A program made the position numbers and the translations under genes. A stretch of DNA of 41,681 nt from an uncultured Bacteroidota bacterium. Lineage in GTDB: Bacteria; Bacteroidota; Bacteroidia; Bacteroidales; F082. The notes beneath the pieces were generated by a model. The model searched no databases. It saw only the letters and a program-made list of their open reading frames with translations, and had not been told where the DNA came from. Positions 33,271 through 41,420 of this stretch are shown piece by piece. Within the stretch, counting starts at the first letter, position 1; each line of letters begins with the position of its first letter. The stretch lies in the NCBI GenBank assembly GCA_913009685.1, contig CAJVXP010000020.1, positions 1 through 41,681 of the forward strand, read 5' to 3'.

Positions 33271-35094
33271 ATGTCGAACATCATAAAACTTCTCCCCGAT
33301 TCGGTCGCCAACCAGATTGCCGCCGGTGAAGTCATCCAGCGTCCGGCCTCTGCCATCAAAGAATTGCTGGAGAATGCCGTGGATGCCGGCGCTACCGAAA
33401 TCAATCTTACGATAAAAGATGCCGGCAAAACACTGATTCAGGTTACCGACAACGGCTGCGGCATGTCGGCTGTGGATATGCGCATGTGTTTTGAACGACA
33501 TGCCACTTCCAAAATTCAAAAAGCCGAAGACCTGTTTGCCATTCACACCCTGGGTTTCCGGGGCGAAGCCATGGCTTCCATCGCAGCTATTGCCCACGTG
33601 GAAGCGAAAAGCCGTCCACATGAAGAAGAGCTGGGTACCTGCCTGCGCATAGAAGGCTCAAAAGTGATTAGCCAGGAGCCATGCCCCTGCAAACCGGGCA
33701 CGACCATTACAGTGAAAAATCTGTTTTTCAATGTCCCCGCACGTCGTAATTTTTTAAAATCAGACACAGCCGAAACACGGCATATTTTCGAAGAGTTTAA
33801 CCGTGTTGCCATCATTCAGCCCGGCATTGCGTTTTCGCTGACACACAACAACAAGCTAATTTACAAACTACCGATAGCTACGGAGAAATCAAGGATTGTG
33901 GGCATATTTGGGAAAGTGTATGACCAGCGGCTGCTGCCGGTGGAACAAAAAACCGATGTACTTACCATTAAAGGTTTCATTGTAAAACCACAATACGCCA
34001 AAAAAACCCGTGGTGAACAGTATTTCTTTGTGAATCACCGGTTTATCAAGCATTCTTATCTGAACCACGCCGTTACCAATGCTTTCAGCGAACTGCTACC
34101 GGCTGACGCCTTCCCCTCCTACTTTATCAATATCGAAATAGGTCCTTCTGATATTGACGTTAATATTCATCCCACCAAAACAGAGATCAATTTTCAAGAT
34201 TCCCGGTACGTGTATGCCGTTTTGTATTCCGCAGTAAAGAAATCCATTGGCATGCATAACCTGACGCCAACCCTGGATTTTAGTGTGGATCCACAGCTGA
34301 ACACCACTTTGGGCATGCCGCCGGAAGGAGAAATCAAACAACCTGGTATCCATTACGACCCCGGGTACAATCCGTTCCGGCCGGGAAAAAGTAAAACAGA
34401 AACACAACCTCCGGCTTCTTTCGGCAGGCAACCACAACATAACTGGGAACAGGTTTTCAGACAGGAAACTGCACAACCTTCCACAGAAACCGGTGGACAA
34501 ACAGAGTTCTCCGGCATGCAGGAGGAACAGTCCGGCTCATTTTTTCAGATTCACGGAAGATATATTGTCTGCAATGTGCGTTCGGGATTAATGATTATCG
34601 ATCAGCACAGGGCACACCAGCGTATTCTGTACGAGTTCTTTCTGGAACAATTGTCAGGACGACAACAGGCATCCCAGCAACAGCTTTTCCCGCAGGATTT
34701 TCACTTTTCGGCCGGCGACATTTCTATTTTGAAAGAGTTAGAAGGATTGCTGCGTCAGTTGGGGTTTGTTCTTGAGGACTTTGGCGCCAATCGTATTGTG
34801 GTGAAAGGTGTTCCGGAGAATTTCGACAGCAACAATATCCGCGAGACACTGGAACGGATTGTAGAAGATTTTAAAACACAACACAGCCAGCCCGGCATGG
34901 ACAACAGCATCAGGCTGGCGAGAGCTATGGCAACACAGCTCGCCATAAAACAGGGTACCTTACTGAACAGTGAGCAAATGGCAGACCTTTTTAATAAGCT
35001 GTTTACATGCAAGCTGCCACAGCAGGCGCCTGATGGCTCACTCACACTCAGCATTATCCCTATGGAAAAACTGGAACAATTTTTGAGCCGTTAG
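33271..35094 (+). CDS. mutL: DNA mismatch repair protein MutL, apparently without endonuclease motifs
   Basis: The 607-residue protein has an intact GHKL ATPase domain: NQIAAGEVIQRPASAIKELLENAVDAGA with catalytic Glu, DNGCGM and GFRGEAMASIAAI, followed by the transducer domain to about 330 and a Q/P-rich linker (345-420). The C-terminal dimerisation domain starts near 427 (FFQIHGRYIVC). The endonuclease motif DQHA(X)2E(X)4E reads DQHRAHQRILYE, and the other metal-site motifs (ACR and CPHGRP in nicking MutL proteins) read ATQLAIKQG and APDGSLT. So it looks nuclease-dead, like E. coli MutL. It couples MutS mismatch recognition to excision. The rhomboid gene follows after 20 bp. Confidence 0.96.
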   Translation: MSNIIKLLPDSVANQIAAGEVIQRPASAIKELLENAVDAGATEINLTIKDAGKTLIQVTDNGCGMSAVDMRMCFERHATSKIQKAEDLFAIHTLGFRGEAMASIAAIAHVEAKSRPHEEELGTCLRIEGSKVISQEPCPCKPGTTITVKNLFFNVPARRNFLKSDTAETRHIFEEFNRVAIIQPGIAFSLTHNNKLIYKLPIATEKSRIVGIFGKVYDQRLLPVEQKTDVLTIKGFIVKPQYAKKTRGEQYFFVNHRFIKHSYLNHAVTNAFSELLPADAFPSYFINIEIGPSDIDVNIHPTKTEINFQDSRYVYAVLYSAVKKSIGMHNLTPTLDFSVDPQLNTTLGMPPEGEIKQPGIHYDPGYNPFRPGKSKTETQPPASFGRQPQHNWEQVFRQETAQPSTETGGQTEFSGMQEEQSGSFFQIHGRYIVCNVRSGLMIIDQHRAHQRILYEFFLEQLSGRQQASQQQLFPQDFHFSAGDISILKELEGLLRQLGFVLEDFGANRIVVKGVPENFDSNNIRETLERIVEDFKTQHSQPGMDNSIRLARAMATQLAIKQGTLLNSEQMADLFNKLFTCKLPQQAPDGSLTLSIIPMEKLEQFLSR

Positions 35095-35114
35095 GAGAAT
35101 TAAAAAAAGAAATT

Positions 35115-35978
35115 ATGCAACAATTCCGTCCTTTAGGATTCAGAATATTACCCCCGGTGGTGAAAAATTTACTTATCGTCAACGGGTTGTTTTTTTTGGC
35201 TACACTGGCATTGAGAAAATACGGCATCGACCTGGTTAACATCCTCGGACTTCACTATCCGGGCGCTTCCGGTTTCAGGATTTATCAGTTTGTCAGCTAT
35301 ATGTTTATGCACGGCGGATGGGCACACATCCTGTTTAATATGTTTGCTCTGTGGATGTTTGGCAATGTCATCGAAAATGTTTGGGGTGGGAAAAAATTTC
35401 TGATTTTTTATATGCTGTCCGGGCTGGGTTCAGGTATCGTTTACATTTTTTGGATTCATTTTACACTTCAGGGAAATCTCGACCTGCTCAATGCTATCAT
35501 TGCCCATCCCGATGTAAATTCCATTGAAACCTATTTTCACCAGTACGGCTTTCATTTAAATGAACTCTCTACCTCTATTACACAGGGAAACATTAACCTT
35601 TTTAATCATAACGTACAACTTCTCGGTAACGGCGCGGCAGATCCGTCGGCAGTTCAGCAAATCATTAGTTTTCTTTCGAACTACAAAGCCGAAATGCTGA
35701 ACCAGATGGTTGTGATTGGTGCCTCCGGAGCCATTTTCGGCTTGCTGCTGGCTTTTGGAATGATGTTCCCCAACACGCTCATCTACCTCTATTTTGCCAT
35801 CCCTGTCAAGGCCAAATGGTTTGTCATTGGTTACGGCTTGCTTGAACTTTTCTCGGGCATCAGGAACAGTCCAAGCGACAATGTGGCACATTTTGCCCAC
35901 ATAGGCGGCATGCTGGTAGGATTATTGATTATATTGTACTGGAAAAAGAAAGGCCACCTTTTTGGTCCGGAGATGTAA
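35115..35978 (+). CDS. Rhomboid family intramembrane serine protease (first of a tandem pair)
   Basis: This 287-residue protein has six or seven membrane helices and a complete rhomboid site: HILFN (H71, N75), GASG with nucleophile S204, and the catalytic H262 in HFAHIGGMLVGL. Between the second and fourth helices is a hydrophilic insertion of about 75 residues (118-195), including DLLNAIIAHPDVNSIETYFHQ and an asparagine-rich stretch, larger than in GlpG. It would cleave membrane proteins in the bilayer; the substrate is unknown. The gene follows mutL by 20 bp and precedes the second rhomboid by 12 bp. Confidence 0.93.
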   Translation: MQQFRPLGFRILPPVVKNLLIVNGLFFLATLALRKYGIDLVNILGLHYPGASGFRIYQFVSYMFMHGGWAHILFNMFALWMFGNVIENVWGGKKFLIFYMLSGLGSGIVYIFWIHFTLQGNLDLLNAIIAHPDVNSIETYFHQYGFHLNELSTSITQGNINLFNHNVQLLGNGAADPSAVQQIISFLSNYKAEMLNQMVVIGASGAIFGLLLAFGMMFPNTLIYLYFAIPVKAKWFVIGYGLLELFSGIRNSPSDNVAHFAHIGGMLVGLLIILYWKKKGHLFGPEM

Positions 35979-35990
35979 AAACATAAAATT

Positions 35991-36920
35991 ATGTACGGTC
36001 AATTTCAGCAATCATCACTAAACAGGAATGAATTTTTCAAGAACATTTTTTTAGGAAAAAATGTTCTTTCACGATTGATTCTTATCAACACCGTTATTTT
36101 CCTGATGACTGCTGTGGTACATCTTGTTACCTGGCTTTTTGGAATTCCCGAACATTCCGGTCTCACCTTGTTGGGCAGTTATCTTGCACTCCCCTCCGGC
36201 TTGCATCAACTGGCACAAATGCCCTGGACTATTTTCACTTACATGTTCCTACACGAGGGGTTTCTGCACTGGCTGTTCAATATGATTATGCTCTATTTTG
36301 GCGGCATCCTTTTCACCGAATATCTTAGCCAGCGAAAACTGCTGATGACTTATCTGCTGGGCGGACTGGCGGGAGCCGTTTTCTTTGTGCTGGCTTTCAA
36401 TTTTTTCCCCGCCTTTGCCGCTATCCGTCAACACGCGGTAGCGCTGGGAGCTTCTGCCTCCATACTGGCTATTATTATTGCCATTTCAACTTACGTTCCC
36501 GATTATACCGTTCATCTTTTTCTGTTGGGGAAGGTGAAACTGAAATGGATTGCCGTAGCTTTCGTCTTACTGGATATTTTGAGTATCCCCTCCAACAATC
36601 CCGGCGGACACATTGCGCACCTCGGCGGCGCACTCTGGGGGTTTATATGGGCGCTTTCGCTGCGGAGAGGTAATGATTTCCTCCGCATTTTTGATGGTAT
36701 TAAAATGCCGGATATAAATCCGGAAAGGAGAAAATACAGAAATTTTGAGACATCACGTCCCGCTTCCGGTCATCCCATGACTGACGAAGAGTACAACCGG
36801 AAAAGAGTGGCCAGCCAGGAGGAGATCGACAAAATTCTGGATAAAATTTCCAAATCGGGTTATTCCAGCCTGACGAAGGCTGAGAAGGAGTTATTATTCA
36901 AATCAAGTAACAAAGGTTAA
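35991..36920 (+). CDS. Rhomboid family protein with variant GxSx site and C-terminal tail (second of pair)
   Basis: This 309-residue protein has about six membrane helices with HWLFN (H93, N97), the nucleophile S155 in LGASASIL and H210 in GGHIAHLGGALWG. The glycine after the catalytic serine in the usual GxSG is alanine here. A cytoplasmic tail of about 75 residues follows (RKYRNFETSRPASGH, MTDEEYNRKRVASQEEIDKILDKISKSGYSSLT), which matches the short helical tail seen on many Bacteroidota rhomboids. The catalytic dyad is intact, so activity is plausible. It may act with the first rhomboid. Confidence 0.92.
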   Translation: MYGQFQQSSLNRNEFFKNIFLGKNVLSRLILINTVIFLMTAVVHLVTWLFGIPEHSGLTLLGSYLALPSGLHQLAQMPWTIFTYMFLHEGFLHWLFNMIMLYFGGILFTEYLSQRKLLMTYLLGGLAGAVFFVLAFNFFPAFAAIRQHAVALGASASILAIIIAISTYVPDYTVHLFLLGKVKLKWIAVAFVLLDILSIPSNNPGGHIAHLGGALWGFIWALSLRRGNDFLRIFDGIKMPDINPERRKYRNFETSRPASGHPMTDEEYNRKRVASQEEIDKILDKISKSGYSSLTKAEKELLFKSSNKG

Positions 36921-38021
36921 TTGACCGGAAACAAGAAAAATCATCTGCTGAGGAGTGCTGCCATAACTTTTAACTGGATAGCAGCAGCCTTATTGCTGTT
37001 CAGCTATCTCGCAGAAAAAACTTCTCCATCACAACACACGTTCGTTGCCGTCTTCGGTTTGATTTATCCGATTCTCATTTTTGTCAACCTTTTTTTTGTG
37101 ACTTTTTGGCTGCTTAAAAAAAACGCATGGCTGTTACTTTCGCTTCTGGTTATCTTAATGGGATTCGCTCATATCCGAACAAATTTCGGATTCAATTCCG
37201 GACAAAACAAAACAGAAAACAGCGGAATAAAAGTATTGTGTTATAACGTACAGGGATTTGCAAAAAAAAACAGAGCCGCTTTCAACCCGGAAATAAAAGC
37301 CGATATACTTATTTTTTTGCTAAAGGAAAAAGCCGGCCTTGTATGTCTTCAGGAATACTCAGGTAAAAAAGCCGCACTTTTTCATGACAATGATAAAGAT
37401 AACTTTTACTTTCACAGCTACTACACCCGGAAAGGGAGCAAAAACACGGGATTGGCAATTTTTTCAAAATACAAAATCTTCAATAGTAATTTTCTCAAAT
37501 TCAAAGGATACCGTACTTTTGGCATCTTCACCGACCTGGTTTCGGGCAAAGACACCATTCGCCTTTTCAATGTACATTTGGCCAGCATCAGCCTGAGACA
37601 GGAAGACCTCGACCTGTTGTCAAAACCGCCAACCACCGCATGGAAAAAGCAAAATGTCCGCACGCATTATCTGGATATCTACCGGAAGCTGCAAAAAGCT
37701 TTCCGACTCCGCGAGCGGCAACTAAATCTTGTAATAAAAACAGTAAAATCAAGCCCTTATCCTGTTGTCTTGTGTGGTGATTTCAACGATACGCCGTCGT
37801 CTAACGCCTATCATCGCATCGCTGCAGTACTGAAAGACGCTTTTATTAAAAAAGGGAATGGTTTGAGCGCAACCTATGCCGGCCCCCTGCCCTTTTTACG
37901 TATCGACTATCTCTTTACAGGTCAGCAGTTTAAAATAACATCCTACAAAAAATACCACATCCGCTTTTCCGATCATTTTCCGATAAGCATGACGGTTGAA
38001 CTTCTGCCGGAGAATGACTAA
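36921..38021 (+). CDS. Membrane-anchored endonuclease/exonuclease/phosphatase (EEP) family protein
   Basis: The 366-residue protein has three N-terminal hydrophobic helices (about 12-30, 40-64 and 70-82), then an EEP domain from about 100: VLCYNVQGF, LVCLQEYS (metal-binding Glu), IRLFNVHLAS, VVLCGDFNDTPSSNAYH (catalytic Asp/Asn), RIDYLFTG and SDHFPISM (catalytic His). EEP proteins cut phosphodiester or phosphate-ester bonds in DNA, phospholipids or other substrates; the domain probably faces the periplasm, but topology is not certain. The start appears to be TTG, immediately after the rhomboid stop, suggesting coupled translation. Confidence 0.88.
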   Translation: MTGNKKNHLLRSAAITFNWIAAALLLFSYLAEKTSPSQHTFVAVFGLIYPILIFVNLFFVTFWLLKKNAWLLLSLLVILMGFAHIRTNFGFNSGQNKTENSGIKVLCYNVQGFAKKNRAAFNPEIKADILIFLLKEKAGLVCLQEYSGKKAALFHDNDKDNFYFHSYYTRKGSKNTGLAIFSKYKIFNSNFLKFKGYRTFGIFTDLVSGKDTIRLFNVHLASISLRQEDLDLLSKPPTTAWKKQNVRTHYLDIYRKLQKAFRLRERQLNLVIKTVKSSPYPVVLCGDFNDTPSSNAYHRIAAVLKDAFIKKGNGLSATYAGPLPFLRIDYLFTGQQFKITSYKKYHIRFSDHFPISMTVELLPEND

Positions 38022-38071
38022 CACAACGAAAAAACCATTTTTCCCATCGCAAAATATTTCTGTGTCCGGAG

Positions 38072-38244
38072 CTAAGGAATTGTAACGAAATAACCTAACG
38101 GTTTCGACTTGTTCTTTTGCGCTTTTTCTTCGTTGCAAAAGTTTTAAATAAACAGTGGCTATTCGCAACTTTTGCGTCTTGAAAAACCATAAAATTACTT
38201 CGTCGATTCCCGTCACTTTATTTCGTTACAAATCCTAAGGAATT
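38072..38244. mobile_element. MITE-like inverted-repeat element with flanking direct repeats
   Basis: AGGAATTGTAACGAAATAA (38075-38093) is repeated inverted at 38218-38236 with one mismatch; GTAACGAAATAA is perfect on both sides. The 10-bp sequence CTAAGGAATT occurs as a direct repeat at 38072-38081 and 38235-38244, as expected for a target duplication although it overlaps the terminal repeat. An inner inverted repeat GCAAAAGTT/AACTTTTGC lies at 38135-38143 and 38167-38175. There is no open frame. The right edge abuts the promoter of the next gene. Confidence 0.55.
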
Positions 38245-38246
38245 TT

Positions 38247-38254
38247 TACTTTTG
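38247..38254 (+). promoter_or_regulatory. -7 element of the gene at 38263
   Basis: TACTTTTG matches TAnnTTTG and ends 8 bases before the ATG, so the transcript would have almost no leader. The -33 region falls inside the inverted-repeat element at 38218-38236, so that insertion may have created or replaced the upstream promoter half. Confidence 0.5.
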
Positions 38255-38262
38255 CAACCGAT

Positions 38263-38760
38263 ATGGAAGCAATTATTAGTTACATCGTTATTTTTGGTCT
38301 GGGAATTACCCTGACTGCCGTTTACCTTTTCAGGAAAGATAAAAAATATCTGCTCCCCATGTCCGAACAGACTTTTCCTCAACTAATTATGACAATACTC
38401 GTCATGAAAGAGAAAAACAAAACAGAAGAAATCGTCCTTAGACTTACCCCGCTGAAAAAGCCCCTGCAAATAAGCGAACTTTTGCTTGAATTAACAGACG
38501 AACATCATGAGAGGAAGATAGTTGATTTAAAGCCCATCGCGGAGATGACCGCCGGGGTAATAAACCTTTTACCCTCAGAAAAAGCAGAGTTCTCTATTCC
38601 TTTTCAGCCATTTAAAGAGTTGTTAAGTGAACTTTCATTTCCCTATGAAAGATTTCGTATGACTGCAGGAACACCCGAAGGGAAAAAATTCAAGTCGCAT
38701 GAACTGGGATTGAATCCGCGTTGGGGGTTGTTGAAACTGGATTCAGGTAAATACAACTAA
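38263..38760 (+). CDS. Hypothetical protein with an N-terminal membrane helix
   Basis: This 165-residue protein has one N-terminal hydrophobic helix (residues 3-24, IISYIVIFGLGITLTAVYLF) followed by a lysine-rich stop-transfer (RKDKK) and a soluble domain of mixed character (IVLRLTPLKKPLQISELLLELTDEHHERK, then SIPFQPFKELLSELSFPYERF). I recognise no family. It stands alone between the inverted-repeat element and the hybrid kinase. Its promoter lies right against the element. Confidence 0.7.
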   Translation: MEAIISYIVIFGLGITLTAVYLFRKDKKYLLPMSEQTFPQLIMTILVMKEKNKTEEIVLRLTPLKKPLQISELLLELTDEHHERKIVDLKPIAEMTAGVINLLPSEKAEFSIPFQPFKELLSELSFPYERFRMTAGTPEGKKFKSHELGLNPRWGLLKLDSGKYN

Positions 38761-38857
38761 CCCCCAATTCCAATTTTCTGAAAATCTTCCCTGAAAGAGA
38801 ATATCTGTTCTCATAACCCAAATCTTTAATATCTGGTTACAAGTATTTTGTAGGTTC

Positions 38858-38873
38858 TGGCATAAATATTGAG
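38858..38873 (+). promoter_or_regulatory. Sigma-54-like promoter before the soluble hybrid kinase (weaker match)
   Basis: TGGCATAAATATTGAG has GG at 38859-38860 and GA, not GC, at 38871-38872 with the correct 10-base spacing. It shares GGCATAAAYATTG with the site at 30346-30361. The predicted start would be near 38884, about 42 bases before the ATG at 38926. Confidence 0.4.
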
Positions 38874-38925
38874 TATGTATATTCCATTACATAACAAAAA
38901 GCCGAATAGTTAGCAAAATAAAATT

Positions 38926-40200
38926 ATGGAATCAAACACAACCGGAAAGACAAACCAGGTCAAGAAGACATATACCAAAAAGGGCATCAGTAAAAAGAGC
39001 CGACTCGTTCAAGTGAGGAAAAAAAATCTGAGCACTTTAAAAACCAACATGGACATATTAAACAATGAGATTGAGAAAACCGAACAGATACGAGCACAGT
39101 TTCTATCCAATGTGAGTCATGAAATTAAGACTCCTTTGAACAGCATTCTGAGCGCTACCCTCCTGTTACAACAAAAGCAGCTTGATGGTGAAGTAAAAGA
39201 ACTTGTAGAAACCATTCATCATTCGGGACAATATTTATTCACCCTGCTCAACGATGTGCTTGATTATTATAAAATAACATCCCATCAGCTAAACCTCGAT
39301 CATATCAACTTCGAACTCACAAATGAAATAGAGGAAATCTATGACATCTTTTTAGAAAAAGCCCGGGAAAAGAATCTGAATTTACAGATGCACCGCGGAA
39401 AAAATGTGCCTGATTTTCTAATCGGCGATCCTACACGATTGAAACAGGTTCTTGCCAGCCTCCTCGATAATGCAATTAAATTTACTCCCCCACAGGGTAA
39501 AATAATTATACATATTAAGCAAGTATCCTTTAAAGATGGAATTCATGAGCTTCTTTTTTCGGTCGGCGACACAGGCATTGGCATCAGCGATGAGGACAAA
39601 GACAGAATTTGGAAAACCTTCAGCATGGGCGATATGTCACTAACACGGGAAAACCAGGGAACAGGAATCGGGCTTGCTTTATCGCGCCAGCTTTGCCATT
39701 TACTGGGCGGAAAAATACAATTTGAAAGTAAACCGGAGAAAGGGAGTACTTTTACTTTTACCGTTAAAATGGAAAGTGGAAACCATCCCCGGAAAGGTCA
39801 TAACCAACGCCAGGACATCCGGAATATCCTATTGGTGGAAGACAATCTGATAAACCAGAAACTTACACAGAAAATACTGATAAATCAGGGCTTTCGGGTG
39901 GATGTAGCCGACAACGGGAGAATGGCTGTCGGAAAATTCCGGGAAAACAGTTACGACCTGATATTTATGGATATTCAAATGCCTGTGATGGACGGACTGG
40001 AAGCAACGAGGCGAATCAGGAAACTGGAATCGGAAAACCTTAGTGAAGAAAGAGTGAAAATTATTGCACTCACCGCCAATTCACAGCAGCAGGATAAGGA
40101 AAACTGTCTTGCAGCAGGCATGGATGACTATATTAACAAACCTTTCAATGTGAAAAAATTTCCTTTAATATTAAGCAGTCTGCAACAAGTTAAAAGTTAA
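38926..40200 (+). CDS. Soluble hybrid histidine kinase without sensor domain (HisKA-HATPase-REC)
   Basis: This 424-residue protein has no membrane helix and no PAS or GAF sensor. A basic N-terminal segment (KKTYTKKGISKKSRLVQVRKK, about 13-34) leads into a coiled coil, HisKA with H65 in NVSHEIKTPLNS, HATPase (N182 in LLDNAIKFTP, D215 in GDTGIGIS, GTGIGLALS) and a C-terminal receiver (from 299: LLVEDNLINQKL, phosphoacceptor D349 in FMDIQMPVMDG, K405). The final codons (QQVKS, stop) run into a heptamer repeat. With no output domain it must pass phosphate on or sense through a partner. A sigma-54-like site lies upstream. Confidence 0.92.
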   Translation: MESNTTGKTNQVKKTYTKKGISKKSRLVQVRKKNLSTLKTNMDILNNEIEKTEQIRAQFLSNVSHEIKTPLNSILSATLLLQQKQLDGEVKELVETIHHSGQYLFTLLNDVLDYYKITSHQLNLDHINFELTNEIEEIYDIFLEKAREKNLNLQMHRGKNVPDFLIGDPTRLKQVLASLLDNAIKFTPPQGKIIIHIKQVSFKDGIHELLFSVGDTGIGISDEDKDRIWKTFSMGDMSLTRENQGTGIGLALSRQLCHLLGGKIQFESKPEKGSTFTFTVKMESGNHPRKGHNQRQDIRNILLVEDNLINQKLTQKILINQGFRVDVADNGRMAVGKFRENSYDLIFMDIQMPVMDGLEATRRIRKLESENLSEERVKIIALTANSQQQDKENCLAAGMDDYINKPFNVKKFPLILSSLQQVKS

Positions 40201-40221
40201 AAGTTGAAAGTTGAAAGTTGA
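40187..40221 (+). repeat. Heptamer tandem repeat at the kinase end and exporter promoter
   Basis: Five 7-bp units: AAGTTAA twice (40187-40200), AAGTTGA three times (40201-40221), then a diverged AAATTTG. The kinase stop codon lies in unit 2. The array directly precedes a -7 element at 40230-40237, and its TTG triplets could serve as -33 boxes at 7-bp steps. Confidence 0.9.
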
Positions 40222-40229
40222 AAATTTGA

Positions 40230-40237
40230 TACATTTG
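40230..40237 (+). promoter_or_regulatory. -7 element of the MFS exporter gene
   Basis: TACATTTG fully matches TAnnTTTG. A TTG at 40211-40213 within the heptamer array is 16 bases upstream. The element ends 4 bases before the apparent TTG start codon at 40242, so the transcript would be leaderless or nearly so. Confidence 0.55.
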
Positions 40238-40241
40238 CTCA

Positions 40242-41420
40242 TTGAAAAAAATTATCTTCAACCGGAGCAAAGTATTAACTATTTCATCAGCACATTTTCT
40301 GCACGATGTCTATTCCTCTTTTCTTGCACCGTTGCTCCCGCTGCTGCTTAAAAAATATGGTATTGACCTTTCGGTGGCGAGCTGGTTAAGTCTTATTCAG
40401 CGAATTCCCTCACTTTTCAGTATTGTGCTGGGCACTTTTGCTCACAAAATTCCCTGGCGTCCCATCATTATCCTCGCCCCTGTGGTAACTGCCATCAGCG
40501 GCAGCCTGCTTGGCGCTGCCCCCAGCATTCTGTTGTTGGGGATTTTGCTTTTCACCATTGGTATGAGTTCTGCCGTGTTTCATGTGCCGGCACCGGTAAT
40601 GATAAAGATTTTCTCGGGAAACCGCGCGGGAAAAGGAATGAGTTTCTATATGCTTGGGGGCGAAAGTGCCCGCATGCTGGGGCCGCTGCTGATTGTCAGC
40701 GCTGTTTCGTGGTGGGGACTCGAAGGCACCTGGAGGCTCGCTGTTCCGGCCATAGTTGCAGCCGTCATCCTCTCGTTGACAATGGAAAAAATACCCTACG
40801 AAACCATTGATACCGAAGGCAAGGGAAAACTCAAATGGAAAAACACTTTACAAGAATATTCCGGCTTTTTTGTTGCCCTCACCATTTATATGCTTTTCCG
40901 CTCGGTTATGAGAGGCGCCCTCGCCACATTTCTTCCTACTTACATGGTGGGACTGAAAGGCAACAGCCTTTTATTCGGGGCTTTTTCCCTATCGGTTTTG
41001 CAGGCTACGGCAGTAGTAGGCACTTTTGTAGCCGGCAGTATCTCCGACAAAATCGGTCGTTTCAACACGCTGCTTATCCTCGCTATAGTTTCGCCGTTCC
41101 TGATGTTCCTGTTTGTCTGGTCGGGACCTGCTCTGCAATTGATTTCCCTGTTGTTTTTGGGATTTGTACTGGCAGCTTCAACACCAGTTTTGCTGGCACT
41201 CGTTCAGGAACAGGGTTCCAACCAGCCGGCTTTAATGAACGGAGGTTTCGCTACCATTAACTTTATCACCGAAACTTTGTCGGTTTTGGCTGCAGGCTAC
41301 ATTGGTGATACCATTGGCCTGGCAAAAACATTTCAAATATCTGGTTACCTTGCCTTTATAGCTATTCCGGCCGTATTCCTGTTAAAGAAAAAAAGTCGAA
41401 TACAGAACCAAAATTTATAA
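40242..41420 (+). CDS. MFS transporter, Fsr (fosmidomycin resistance)-like
   Basis: This 392-residue protein has 12 predicted membrane helices and begins with FLHDVYSSFLAPLLPLLLKKYG, the HxxxDxYxxFLxPLLP pattern of Fsr-type exporters. Further MFS features are GMSSAVFHVPAPVMI with GKGMSFYMLGGESARMLGPL in the first half, a central loop near 185-205 (YETIDTEGKGKLKWKN) and GSISDKIGRF in the second half. Fsr relatives export fosmidomycin and related compounds; the natural substrate is unknown. The start appears to be TTG at 40242. Expression may depend on the heptamer array just upstream. Confidence 0.9.
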   Translation: MKKIIFNRSKVLTISSAHFLHDVYSSFLAPLLPLLLKKYGIDLSVASWLSLIQRIPSLFSIVLGTFAHKIPWRPIIILAPVVTAISGSLLGAAPSILLLGILLFTIGMSSAVFHVPAPVMIKIFSGNRAGKGMSFYMLGGESARMLGPLLIVSAVSWWGLEGTWRLAVPAIVAAVILSLTMEKIPYETIDTEGKGKLKWKNTLQEYSGFFVALTIYMLFRSVMRGALATFLPTYMVGLKGNSLLFGAFSLSVLQATAVVGTFVAGSISDKIGRFNTLLILAIVSPFLMFLFVWSGPALQLISLLFLGFVLAASTPVLLALVQEQGSNQPALMNGGFATINFITETLSVLAAGYIGDTIGLAKTFQISGYLAFIAIPAVFLLKKKSRIQNQNL

